Shown: in pieces, positions 49,283 to 59,409 of the stretch
How the letters are laid out: every line of letters begins with the position of its first letter
Position numbering within the stretch: the first letter of the stretch is position 1
NCBI RefSeq assembly: GCF_026262505.1
Contig: NC_067206.1
Location: 37,277,896-37,341,895, forward strand
From: Trichomonas vaginalis G3
Taxonomy: Eukaryota; Parabasalia; Trichomonadida; Trichomonadidae
Length of the DNA stretch: 64,000 nucleotides
Direction: 5' to 3'
Notes under the pieces: generated by a model
What the model saw: the letters and a program-made list of their open reading frames with translations, nothing else
Told to the model about the DNA's origin: nothing
The model's database searches: none
Translations under genes and position numbers: made by a program

Positions 49283-49651
49283 ATGACTTTAAAAAGATTA
49301 TTGACTGACTTCGAATACTATCTCATTGACGCACTGACAGACCCTCAAAACTGTGTTGAAAGTTCTTTAAGCTTTAAGATTGAAGGTACGACGCATTTTG
49401 TCTTCACTTACGTATTGAAAGAATATGACCGTTATCATAACGAAGTGAATCAAACACTAATAAAATTTGTAGATAAAAAATTGGATGAATATTTTAAACG
49501 TGAAGACTCAAACACCGCTGGAGATGATGAAGAATACAGACAAGTTATTGAAAAAAATAACGCAAGATTAGATGCAATAGAAAAGAAGTTTAATGAATGT
49601 CTTACAAACACGTATGAATATCTTATGCGGTGGGAAGCTAGATGGAAATAA
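49283..49651 (+). CDS. Small Maverick protein, twin of 1519-1893
   Basis: 122 residues, nearly the same as the copy A protein. Its neighbour on the right is again the tRNA-like unit, so gene plus unit move together. Confidence 0.75.
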   Translation: MTLKRLLTDFEYYLIDALTDPQNCVESSLSFKIEGTTHFVFTYVLKEYDRYHNEVNQTLIKFVDKKLDEYFKREDSNTAGDDEEYRQVIEKNNARLDAIEKKFNECLTNTYEYLMRWEARWK

Positions 49652-49692
49652 ATTTACGTCAAATATGCAATTTATAAAATCTTATGTCGACA

Positions 49693-49772
49693 GGCTACGT
49701 AGCACAGTGATCTAAGGTGGTGTTATGGAGGGGTCAGGGTCTGTGGTTCGAACCGCGGCAGCGCCGTATTTT
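49693..49772 (+). ncRNA. tRNA-like Pol III unit, second copy
   Basis: The A box, B box and TTTT are preserved relative to 1935-2014. The few differences are outside the B box (GTGATCT for GTGGTCT, CGGCAGCG for CGACGGCG). The flank up to about 49990, including a CTTCCACGGGAATAAATA / TTCCCGTGGAAG inverted pair (near 49832 and 49883), is also shared. Confidence 0.45.
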
Positions 49773-50006
49773 CTTATTTTCTTTGTTTGTCTTGTTTGTC
49801 GTGAATAAAAAGCGTCATAAAAGTGCTCTATCTTCCACGGGAATAAATAAAAAATTTACTTTATTTCTTCTTTATTTCTTTGTTCCCGTGGAAGAAGGGT
49901 TTTGCTGTTTTTTCTCAGCCGAAATCAATGATTTTTTCATTTTTGGAATCCTTAGCGAATGAGGAATCTTTTCTCTCGTGGAAGCTTTGACCAAAAATAA
50001 TTTTTA

Positions 50007-50063
50007 GGTGAAGAGGGGAGATCTCACCTGTTTTTTCACCTAATTTTTCACCTCTTTTTTCAC
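50007..50063 (+). repeat. Intergenic repeat R8
   Basis: Single copy at the position where copy A has the R2/R3 pair. It has three TTTTTTCACC-type units and GAGATCTC in place of GAGATGTC. Confidence 0.8.
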
Positions 50064-51021
50064 AAGCGTTTTACATGAATTGTACGATGTATATTTGAAA
50101 TCCTAAACAATTTCGTAGCTTCTATTTCTTCTTTTAGTACATCGAATGTTTTAACAATGCCGAAGGTTTCTTTATATTTCTTCTTGACGTCAGACAGAAG
50201 GAAATCGTCAGCAGTTGGATAGTTTTTGTTCAGAAATGACAGCATGTCCATTTTATTTTCTACCGGCTTCTCTGCTTCTTTCTTTAAGTCTGCATAGTCG
50301 TTTCGCATTCTTTCTATCTCTTTGACTGAGTAGTTATATTTTCTTATTGCTGCTTTACATTTTGAACATTGCGGCATCGTTTTTGCGTTATACATTGAAA
50401 TAAAACCAGCTAGAACAACTAAGGCGTCAATGGTTTTCTTTAACTCAAAAGCTGCTGGTTTTATCTGTTCATTCCATACCTTACCTCTTCTATCTTTATC
50501 TCTTATCTGCCATACCATTTTGCAACTAATGAAACAAAGTTATCGTTTGTCTTAAATTCTTCGGATGTAAAGGTCAGAAATATTTTTATAAACCATGTCG
50601 CAATCTTTGTCCATAACTTTATGGTTGCAATGAAAACCAAGGAATTCATAATTTACTTACGTATGAATTTCTTAATTTCTACTGAGTCAGTTGCTTTGAC
50701 TTCAATTTCGTCGAATTCAGGAATAGTTAGTTTTTGCTGCTGATTTCAGGTAGTTTAGGCAAATGGTCGATGAGGTCCTCCATTTCATAAAGATACTGTC
50801 ATTTGTTTCATCTTTCGCACTACAGTCTAAATTACTTGTTAAAAGTTCTTGCTTTATCTTCTGGATTTCTGTTTCAAAAGTTATATGAAGAAGGAATAAA
50901 GCTTTTCATCTCTACCAACATTGACGTAGGATTCATGACTAGCGAGTTTGGTGCTGTAGTTGTGGACAGAGTCCCGCCGTTTTGTGGCTTGAATTGTTGT
51001 TGTGCCGATTGTTGAAATCAT
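50060..51021 (-). pseudogene. CxxC gene of copy C, decayed
   Basis: Equivalent of 2481-3446. The CxxC region (PQCSKCKAAIRKY) and the helical segment are still readable. The locus is broken several times. It includes the diverged relative of the 3390 hairpin insert. Confidence 0.8.
50964..50988. repeat. Diverged hairpin insert, twin of 3390-3413
   Basis: GGAC-AGA-GTCC is intact, while the second hairpin has lost pairing. This hairpin was present before A and C separated. Confidence 0.65.
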
Positions 51022-51101
51022 ATCTTTATACAAATAAAAAAAAATAAAAATAAAACTAACTTTATTTTTTCTATCTTAAGGAAATTCATGAAAATTCGTG
51101 A

Positions 51102-51149
51102 GGGTGAAAAAACAGGTGAAAAAACGGGTGAAATCTCACCTCTTCAACC
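51102..51149 (-). repeat. Intergenic repeat R9, the empty site of the HNH cassette
   Basis: Single reverse-oriented copy preceded by GAAATTCATGAAAATTC, corresponding to R4 and R5 of copy A. Confidence 0.8.
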
Positions 51150-51169
51150 TCAATTATATTTTTGGTCAT

Positions 51170-51193
51170 GGACTTCGTCCTCGCGCTTTGCGG
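51170..51193. repeat. GC-rich hairpin insert, intergenic
   Basis: GGAC-TTC-GTCC (51170-51180) followed by CGCGCTTTGCGG. Copy A has no such block at the corresponding place near 4490. Confidence 0.65.
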
Positions 51194-51275
51194 TCTTTTA
51201 TGTTAAAATAAATGGTACCATTAATGATATCATGACTGTTCTCATTCATGTCTGATTTACATCTAATGAAAAAGT

Positions 51276-52362
51276 TTAGAAGAATTTTCTTATTCTTTCT
51301 GGCTTATTTTTGTCTTTCCAGTACTCCCGCTCTAATGGTCCCAGATGTGTTGACTTTGACTCTCTCAAGTTCTTAGATGGTATATAACATCTTCAACGCC
51401 TCCTTATATCTTACTTTATAAGTGTCATCGTTTATGTTATAGCCAAGTATTTCAATAACCACTCCTCGCTTTGCTTCGTCAATGGTTTCAGCAAGTTTGC
51501 CATTACTACTTTCAACTAATTTATGTCGAGTGTAAAACGCAATAGAGTCGTCAGCAGCTTTTATAAGATATCCATTACTTTGCGTAGAGTCTACGATATA
51601 ATAGTTTCTACTTAACCTTAAACGTTTCTTTGTCAACGGTTTGTCGTCAAGAACTACACGAACTTTTGTACCAGGAATGATGGTAAATTGTGTTGAATTT
51701 CTGATATTTTGTGTTTGACTTCGTTTCTTTTGTATATACTTTTCTTCTTGTTGTTGTGTCATTGAATTTGGTGTATGTCCTGTTGTAGAATGTGTTGAGG
51801 AATTATATACTTCGAGAAAATGTTTCATTGTTTCTTCGGTAAAGTCTCGCTCTTGGTTTAAATCTCTGAGCGTTCTTATGAAGCGGTTTATGATGCCGAG
51901 TATGTTATGGTTATGGTCTTCAGTAGTGTAGTGAGTTATGTTATGCTTAATGAGAAAATCTGTGATTTCATTGCTGAGGTAAGCACTGTCTTGGTCTGAT
52001 GTTAAAGTACTTGGGCTATGTTCTGCTACAAACTTTTGTAAAACTCTTAACACTTCATGAGTTCCTTTATTTTTCATTGGATATGCATATGCTTTACGAG
52101 TGTTAACATTAATGAAGATGAGGAATGGTTTATGTCCTCCTTTTCTGCTTTGAATGAGAGTGTCAAATTGGTATGCGTCAGGAGCGTTGGAGTAAATTGG
52201 TAAAAAGTAGTCGTAAGGGTTTATTTTTGTTTGATGTACAACATTTTTGTCAAAGAACCTTTTCACTTCAGCTCTGTTAGTAAATCCCCAACTCTTTGCA
52301 GCTTCATTGAATTTCTTAAATGACCTCCATGGATGTTGTTTGAATACTTCTTTCAAGCTCAT
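51276..52362 (-). pseudogene. Maverick integrase of copy C, broken
   Basis: Close twin of 4558-5643 from the same start (MSLKEVFKQHPWRSFKKFN), with the same core and C-terminal domain signatures. The locus is broken about once near its end. Confidence 0.9.
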
Positions 52363-52402
52363 TTATGTAAAGTTAAAGATTTTATTCTAGGCTCAAGCGC
52401 GT

Positions 52403-52924
52403 TCAATGAACGCGGTACCATGCGAATACAGTCACAAATGGTGGCATATAATCTGCACCCGAGCCTGTTGGATTTGTTGTGAAAGTGTGTGAATGATTTC
52501 CTCCTGGTTCAGTTGGTCGAAAAATCTTTTTTGCTGCATTGTTATAAGATGGAGATAAAACGTCATTGCCTGCTTCATAGTCTGAGTTGTATAATGGGTG
52601 GTCTCTTAATGAGTGGCTATGGTCGCCAGAAAAGTTTGTAGTTCCTGTATGAGTGTGCGGTGGAAGGTTTGCTTCTTTAATTTTCTTCGAACCTCCTGTT
52701 TGCTTTGAATATCTAGCACAGTATAAGAATTTATCTACAATCTGCTTCCACGTACCAAAACCTAAAACTGTTTCTGGATTTGTTGAATTCATTGACGTAT
52801 AAATAGAGCCTATAGGATATAATGTTTGAAGTATTTCAGTCTTTAATGTTTGAAGCTCTGTTTTGTCTGCTTTCTTATCATATAAATCTTGAGCAGTGAA
52901 TTTAACATTATTTTCATCATCCAT
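52403..52924 (-). CDS. Fibre-tip protein of copy C, B-type tip
   Basis: 173 residues from MDDENNVKFTAQDLYDKKAD. The tail-collar-like tip has the YPIGSIYTSMNSTNP, PPHTHTGTTN, DHSHSLRDHPLYNSDYEAG and MPPFVTVFAWYRVH parts. The loop after DHSHS equals that of the copy B fibre (16405-17547) at DNA level, not that of copy A. Role: predicted receptor contact. Coding-like sequence continues upstream towards the trunk gene. Confidence 0.8.
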   Translation of the reverse strand: MDDENNVKFTAQDLYDKKADKTELQTLKTEILQTLYPIGSIYTSMNSTNPETVLGFGTWKQIVDKFLYCARYSKQTGGSKKIKEANLPPHTHTGTTNFSGDHSHSLRDHPLYNSDYEAGNDVLSPSYNNAAKKIFRPTEPGGNHSHTFTTNPTGSGADYMPPFVTVFAWYRVH

Positions 52925-53013
52925 GACATAAACATTTTTACAGCTAATTTCTTTCTTCGTTGTTATGTTTTCATTCGATGTTAAACCTTGTGGAAAGTTA
53001 GGAGGTTATATAA

Positions 53014-55277
53014 TTAATGCATCCCACCAGTTCCGCCAACCGTTCCTTCAATACTTTCTATAGCAACAGTTGAGAAGGAGTTATGTGTATGTTCTTTGTC
53101 AGCTTTCTTATCTAACATTGCTGGTAGTTCATGTGTTTCAAAGTTTCTGGCATGACCTTCAATGTTCATACATTTACTATTTAAGGAGTTTAGTGTATCT
53201 TTTACGCTTGTACTTGGATTCTCTAAAGGTGCACTTGAACCAAGGGTATAGTTCAATATTATGTCGTCTGCTCTAACAGTAGTGAAGGATTCATGTGTAT
53301 GGTTCTTGTCAGCTTTACTATTTAATGTAGCTTGAAGTTCATTTATATCGGAGATATTGTGTTTATGAGATTTCAAAACTTTGTTCATTGCTTCAAGTTC
53401 ATCTTTGTCAGCTTTACTTTTAATAGCATCTTCAAAAGTTATTTTTGCCTTAACTCTCAAAGTAAATCTTGGTTCAACTAATACACCGTTAACAAAGAAA
53501 CTAGAGGCATAAATTTCATCGTTATAACCAAATGCTTCTGGTGCTTTACCTGTGTCATACTGTACAGTACAGTGTATGTCATAACCTTTAGCACGAATGA
53601 ATTTATATCTTCTTTCATTAACATCTTCCGTCTTCACTTCTTCATCCTGTGTTAAATATCCATGGTAGTCCGTTATAATCTGTTCGTCTGAACTTATATA
53701 ATGAACATGGTTTTTATCTGCTTTTTCGGCTAATTTCTCTTCTATCTCATTTATTTCAAGTTCATGCCTACCACCACCTCCCGAAGAAGTATTTTTCTTC
53801 AGCTCTTGAAGAACGTCCACTTCGCCATCTTTGGTGTCAATAATGAGACTTTGAGTTAAAACCTTTCCTGTCTTAATGGATGTTTGTAAAACTTCTTCTT
53901 CACCGTGTTCGGGGTCATGGTCGTCATCATATCTTGTGAAATCAGAGATGTTGTCATACATTAAGCATATCTGTCTCAAAAGTTCTGCTATTTGAAACTG
54001 GAACGAAAGATATACAGAACTTTCATCATCTCCTAAAGTCAAGTCTGCTTTCTTAAGTATTTCTTGAATGTATGCAATGAGAACAGAGTACCTTGGAAAA
54101 TATTCGAACAATATTTCATTAGCTGTTGGTTTTGGTGGTTCTTTTGGAGTTTCTGTTGTTTCAGTTCCTTCTGTAGGTTCTGTTGGAGTTTCTGCATCTC
54201 TTGACTTCAATGCTCTTGCTCTCAAAGACCTAAATGTTAGAGCACCAGGTTTTACAAAGGACTTTATAAATGCTTTAATAGTTCCTGGTAAGTTATTGTT
54301 AGCATTAAGTAAGTTCCTTATGCTTCCATCATGTACGTCCATAGCACTATGTAAAAAATCTATACTTTTCTTGTAGTCAGCAATAGACTGACTGTGATTT
54401 TTTAAAGATTTGTCAATACCTTTAAGCCAATCTTCATGCATGTCTGATACTGAGCCAAGAATATCATTTGCTCCTTTAGTGTATTTTGTGCTTCTCGTAA
54501 AGTATCCAATCCCGTACGTGCATTGTTTGCTATACGTCTTACAGTATCTATTTGACTCCTTGTTTCTTGCATCCAACCAGATAAAGTTTTAATAGTATCC
54601 GAACCATTTGAAATGAAGTTCAAAGCATTTTTAACGTCATCTAAAACTTCTTCACCAAGTACTGCCCATATCTTTCCGATTTGGTATTGAAGAACTCCAT
54701 ATGAAGCAGCTGTTAAACCAGTATTTATAAGGTTCCATATCCATGATTTAGCAGTTTTTCCATCCTTTCCATCTTCACCATCCAAACCGTTTTCGCCTTG
54801 AGGTCCTTGTATTCCTTGTATTCCTTGTGGTCCTTGAGGTCCAGTGTCACCCTTCTCTCCTTTCAGTTCATCTTTATGTTCGTTATAATATTCTAATGTC
54901 ATAAGGTGTACATCATTACTGCTACCAGCAACGCCAAGAATTTGTTTCTCATTCATGACTAAATTCTTTAGGCATTTAATGTTGTCGTCAAATCGAAAGC
55001 TCTTTAACAATTCAATGAGAACATTTAATACTTTCACTAATGAGGCATCTACTGTAGAATTTATATATTGCACCGTTCCATCATTTATGATGGGAACCTT
55101 GCTTGTTGTAATGAATGGGTCATAAGTGTTAAAAGTATCGAAATCAATGACTTTTTTAGTTTTTCCATCGTCAATGACTAAATCATTGCCTTCAATGGTT
55201 AAAGTTGAGTTTTCGTTTACTAGTTCATGTGCTCTTCTTGCTTCATTTGTTTCATACGCATATGCAGCAATAGTCAT
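53014..55277 (-). pseudogene. Collagen-bearing fibre trunk of copy C, broken
   Basis: Starts MTIAAYAYETNEARRAHEL. A collagen-like Gly-X-Y run (GEKGDTGPQGPQGIQGIQG, about 12 triplets) is followed by a helical shaft, a Thr/Pro-rich linker (TPTEPTEGTETTETPKEPPK), the C-terminal domain shared with copy A (EDVNERRYKFIRAKGYDIHC) and KADKNHTH-type beta-prism repeats. It is modular like phage fibres. The locus has about one or two breaks. The start is 17 bp from the divergent gene at 55295. Confidence 0.82.
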
Positions 55278-55294
55278 ATTTTAATGAGAATAAA

Positions 55295-56071
55295 ATGTTG
55301 TTCTATTTGCAAAGTACAGACCCAAACGAATACGGGACAGTAAAGCTACAAACAAACTTAGGTCTTCAGAATGAAGCGCTTGCTTTCAGAGTTGTTGACT
55401 TCAATACTATCGCAACTTTTGTCATAACAGATGAAACAGATTTCATGGAGATTGAAATAGATGGAAAGAAGCACGAAATAAGATTTCACAATAATGTAGA
55501 ATATAAGATGGAAACATTAGCTGGAGTGTTAAATGCTCTCATAAATACTACAATAAACAAGGATAACGAAGAAAACTTAATGAATGTTAAACTTATTGCA
55601 GGAGTTTTGAAGTTCAGTTATGCGAAGGAGTTTAAGATACCAAGAATGAGTCATAGAGTACAACTTCTTTTGGGTGCATACCATATGACATTTCCTTTGA
55701 AAAGTGTTGACAAAACGATTGAGATGAAATCTGTTCCATACGTATGTTATGGTAATTGTTTGTACATTGAGTCTAAATAGCTAATGTCACAGGTATTTCA
55801 GGAGTTAATAGTAAAGGTTCAGTAGAATATAAATCCTTCTGTTATGCAGTCAATTCAATGTTCATTCCAAACGTTCCTGTCATAGCAACTCATTTAGGTA
55901 AATGGGTTCGCATTAGTCCTCATAATTTGGAAAGACATGCAATTCAGACTTGTTGACTTTCAAGGAGAGCCTGTAGAACTGAAGGCACCAGTGCGAATGA
56001 CTGTTGAAGTTGACTTTTTAGAAAATATTAAATGCAACAGCTTACAAGAGAACTCAGAGCTAAAAATATAA
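55295..56071 (+). pseudogene. Virion-type gene of copy C (FRLVD family), broken
   Basis: Twin of 8745-9521 from the same start (MLFYLQSTDPNEYG). Broken about twice. It overlaps the following gene as in copy A. Confidence 0.8.
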
Positions 56072-56274
56072 AGTATGAATGTTATGTATTAGGTCATGAA
56101 CTTTGGTTGTTGCTGTTTGATGAAACAGATGAGTTAATTATGTCAGTCAAGAGAACAGAAAAATATTGTGTTAGTGAAAACTGCACCAAGTCAATAAGAT
56201 TAGGTTTGCATTATGAAGATGAGTTCGATACTGTTGAAGAAGTTTTGGATAGATATTACAAATTGCTAACTTGA
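56032..56274 (+). CDS. Small Maverick protein, twin of 9482-9751
   Basis: 80 residues, the same apart from lacking the ten hairpin-encoded residues of copy A and a changed last residue next to a downstream hairpin block. It shows that the insert-free form keeps the frame. Confidence 0.7.
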   Translation: MQQLTRELRAKNIKYECYVLGHELWLLLFDETDELIMSVKRTEKYCVSENCTKSIRLGLHYEDEFDTVEEVLDRYYKLLT

Positions 56275-56335
56275 AATTTTTTTTGACTGACGGTGCAAAG
56301 CGCCAAGATGGGCTCAAAGAGCCCTCCTGACTGCT
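56275..56335. repeat. Hairpin insert block absent from copy A
   Basis: Contains GGTGC-AAA-GCGCC (56292-56304, one G-T pair) and GGGCTC-AAA-GAGCCC (56310-56324). In copy A the flanking sequences are joined without it (near 9748). Confidence 0.8.
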
Positions 56336-56977
56336 TTAATTTACTAAAACATATTTCAAACAAAGCTTATATTCTGTTGAAAGTTTTGTATATTCATTCG
56401 AATATTTATACTTAAACTCAACTCCTGTAGTTCCTGGTGTTTCAATGATGCGGATGTTACCTATTTTCATGAATAGTGGAGTTTGACCACAGCATTCGAT
56501 TTCAGGGTCGAGATAGTCAATGACACATTGTTTCCCTGTTATTCGTGAGATAACATTTTCAAGGTCCTCCTTTGTTAGAATTATTTGGTTCTTGCTTATA
56601 AGATTTACCAAAAGCTTCTTATCGTCTTTGAGTAAAATTGTTTGTTATAACTGAAGAAGGTAATGGTCTACGTTATCTGAAGGATTTGTTTGAACATTTG
56701 TGTAAGGGTTGTCGTTGGCTTCTCTTGAAAGAATTTGGTCCAGTGGTGGATACTCTAACTTAACATCTGATGTAGCGTTAGCGTTTGAAGTTGTGTTTAA
56801 ATTCACGGCGCCATGCTCCAAGACCGAAGGTCCCGACTTAAGTTCTGGTTCTTTTTCTTTCAAACACTCTGAACTATAGTTCTTTATGACAATATTGTTT
56901 GTCGTTCGTGAGTCAACATTTGATGTTGGTTCAATTGGAACATTAACGGCACCAGCTAAGATGGATTTGCTTCTCAT
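56336..56977 (-). pseudogene. Twin of the 9748 gene, broken
   Basis: The conserved C-terminal domain (IECCGQTPLFMKIGNIRII) and the N-terminal half are both recognisable. The locus is broken about once. It carries the alternative hairpin at 56822-56832. Confidence 0.8.
56822..56832. repeat. Alternative hairpin at a shared insertion site
   Basis: GACC-GAA-GGTC, in the place occupied by GGGCTC-TTT-GAGCCC in copy A (10237-10251). Confidence 0.75.
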
Positions 56978-57002
56978 TTCATATAGAATAAAAACCTTTT
57001 AT

Positions 57003-57404
57003 ATGTATGAAATGAACAATATACTCGACAAGGGTTTGAATGTAAAGCTAACGAATGAAAATATTGTTGAATTCACTGAGACAGGAGCTGTGTATAAAGA
57101 TGTAGAACTACTGAACAAAAGAGCTAAGGGAAGAAGCAGGAACATGAACAAAGGGTGGAAGCCTATAAAAATTTATGTCAATGATGGCTCAGGAGGTTCA
57201 AACATAAAGTATGCAGAAAGTTATAGAGTTTATGCTCTCAAAGGTGAAAAGCCTTCATTTAAGAACAGCTATTCTAACGCATATCCTCAAAAGCTAACGG
57301 ATGGGGAAGTGGATGATATGAATGACAGCAAAAATATTAACAGAAATGGCGACAGAGATGCATGGAATTTGTTTACCATCAGTCAATTGAAGGTTAAACT
57401 TTAA
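57003..57404 (+). CDS. Conserved small Maverick protein, twin of 10424-10825
   Basis: 133 residues, identical to the copy A protein. The DNA differs at about four positions, all silent, which is consistent with purifying selection since the copies parted. It overlaps the convergent ATPase by 4 bp. Confidence 0.78.
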   Translation: MYEMNNILDKGLNVKLTNENIVEFTETGAVYKDVELLNKRAKGRSRNMNKGWKPIKIYVNDGSGGSNIKYAESYRVYALKGEKPSFKNSYSNAYPQKLTDGEVDDMNDSKNINRNGDRDAWNLFTISQLKVKL

Positions 57405-58288
57405 AACAATGTTGGTCGTTCCCATGGAATATTTTTGACTTTAATGGTATTAGTCATGATATGAATCTCAAGGTATGAACGAGGAGAGATGAGAGACTTA
57501 TATGCTTCCCAAATTTCTTCAAAAGGTAATGTTATACCTGACTGTTTCCAAATGAGTTCAATATCATAGCGTGAGAAACCTTGAAAGATAACGAAGTCAG
57601 TTATGAGACGTTTTATGTTTAAAGCTAAAAACCTCCATGTTTGCATAAGTATTGCTACAGTTAAATGGTAATGTCTGACTTTAGTTATGATGTTAGCTAA
57701 TGGTGAGTCTGGTTTTGACACTAAACCTTTTCCGGCGAAGTCGTCGCAAACTAACAAAGTATTTGAAGGATATTTTTTGAAGGGGTATTTTGAAAGTTTT
57801 GATAGAATGTAGTTTGTAAGTCGTTTCATATCGTAAACTCCTGAGTACTGACGTAAGTGGTGTTTGTCAATAATTCTTTCCATCTCCTCAGAAGTCTTTT
57901 GCATTCCTGACTGTATGAACTCTACGATAGCATAATATTTCCTCTTACGTCGAATGTAACGTTGAAGAAATTCAATGAGTTCACTGTTTGGAACTTTAAC
58001 GACAGAGGCTTGAACTTTTGACATAAATGTTTTCGCTGTTGAGTCTATAGAGTCTGAAGTTGCTGATATAATGATTTGGTCATAATATGAATCTTGACCT
58101 AAACGTTCTGTTATGAGTATATGACGAATGAGGTTAAATGTCTTACCTGAACCCATCTTTCCACAATAGAAATAAACACCATTTGAACAGAACTCATAGT
58201 CCTTACTGAAAGGAAGAATGAGAGAAGAGTTAAGTTTGTCTGTAGTTTCATTCATGTCTTCATCTACGTCATGTATTAAATGCTTCAT
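57401..58288 (-). CDS. FtsK/HerA-type genome-packaging ATPase, open
   Basis: 295 residues. Walker A GKMGSGKT at 43-50, Walker B region NTLLVCDDF near 180, and the later motifs TKVRHYHLTVAILMQTWRFL and DFVIFQGFSRYDIELIWKQ. Length and motifs agree with packaging ATPases of Polintons and virophages. Role: ATP-driven DNA translocation into the particle. Divergent from 58305, with a 16-bp spacer. Confidence 0.92.
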   Translation of the reverse strand: MKHLIHDVDEDMNETTDKLNSSLILPFSKDYEFCSNGVYFYCGKMGSGKTFNLIRHILITERLGQDSYYDQIIISATSDSIDSTAKTFMSKVQASVVKVPNSELIEFLQRYIRRKRKYYAIVEFIQSGMQKTSEEMERIIDKHHLRQYSGVYDMKRLTNYILSKLSKYPFKKYPSNTLLVCDDFAGKGLVSKPDSPLANIITKVRHYHLTVAILMQTWRFLALNIKRLITDFVIFQGFSRYDIELIWKQSGITLPFEEIWEAYKSLISPRSYLEIHIMTNTIKVKNIPWERPTLF

Positions 58289-58304
58289 TTTATCTCCATT
58301 AAAA

Positions 58305-59184
58305 ATGCAAGTCAGAAATATTCAGAACATAGCACCGAGTCTAACTGACAAGAGTATAAAGATATACTATGAACATGTTATGATGAAACCAACCAAAATT
58401 CAAGAAAGTCAGTATACTTATGAATATCCAAGACACTGGGTAGAGTATGTAGGAGGTGAGAAAGCTATTGAAATCAGACAGGTTCGAAGTATTCCAGCAG
58501 GAAGAACAATATTATTGAAGAACTTTAATGTTTTGAGGTATAATGATGAAACAAAGAAGCAAGATAGTTTCCCTGTTGCTGTGTATGTGAACTTAGATAC
58601 AGGAGATGACATGAAAGTTTTTAATACAAAGCTTCAAACGGTAGTGAGAGAACAACTGACTGCGGAAGGACATCCATTGCCTTCAGAAGTTACCATAGCA
58701 TATAATTTTGAAACAAACTCAATAGATTTTAAAGTCATCTCTGCAAAGAAGTCAGGTTTTACATTTAATGAAGCAGATGTATATTCGAATGAAAACTTCA
58801 AAGCTATTGCATGGTTAGATAATGACGATTGCTTTAAGAAATATTTAAATACAGTGACTCAACGATGTCAATAGATGACCTTCGTGGAATGTTACCGTCG
58901 ACGTTTACAGTAGAAGGTTCAGCAGGATTGCTTACAAGATTGTCAATTGGTGGTATTTGGTCTCGTGAGAACATTGTTATAAATCCAGTATAAGTGAATT
59001 TGCTGAAGAATCTATATTATGTCTTTCAAACTACATGTATTCGCCGCCGAAGCATTATAGTATAACAAACTTTGTCAGTAAGTTTAACATAAGACTTGTC
59101 GAACCTTCTTCAATGAAAGATGTTGTGCTACCCAAAGATGGAAAGGATGGACTCATTATTGAGATGATTTTAATAGCATATTAA
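58305..59184 (+). pseudogene. Virion-type gene of copy C (YP-x2-WV family), broken
   Basis: Twin of 11725-12606 from the same start (MQVRNIQNIAPSL). Broken about twice. Its end again abuts the next ATG directly. Confidence 0.8.
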
Positions 59185-59409
59185 ATGAGCTTGTTCTTGA
59201 AGGTCATTCATGATGAAATAACTGTTGTAGAAGATGTTAGCAATTGTTCAGACATTTTGAAGCGTATAGATGATATAAGAAATAAGTTAGATAGACCGCA
59301 AAGCGGTGAGGGCGAAGCCCGTGAGAATGTTTATGTTTCATTGACTTTCTCCAGTAACGAGAACTTTTATGAGATAATATTGAAGAGAGATGATTTTAAT
59401 ATGGTGTAA
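59185..59409 (+). CDS. Small Maverick protein with hairpin-encoded insert
   Basis: 74 residues. Same ends as the copy A protein (12607-12804), but with an in-frame middle insert (LDRPQSGEGEAR in place of FMN) encoded by the hairpin block at 59295-59320. Confidence 0.68.
   Translation: MSLFLKVIHDEITVVEDVSNCSDILKRIDDIRNKLDRPQSGEGEARENVYVSLTFSSNENFYEIILKRDDFNMV
59295..59320. repeat. GC-rich double-hairpin insert, in coding sequence
   Basis: ACCGC-AAA-GCGGT (59295-59307) and GGGC-GAA-GCCC (59310-59320). Absent from copy A near 12710. The frame is kept. Confidence 0.85.
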
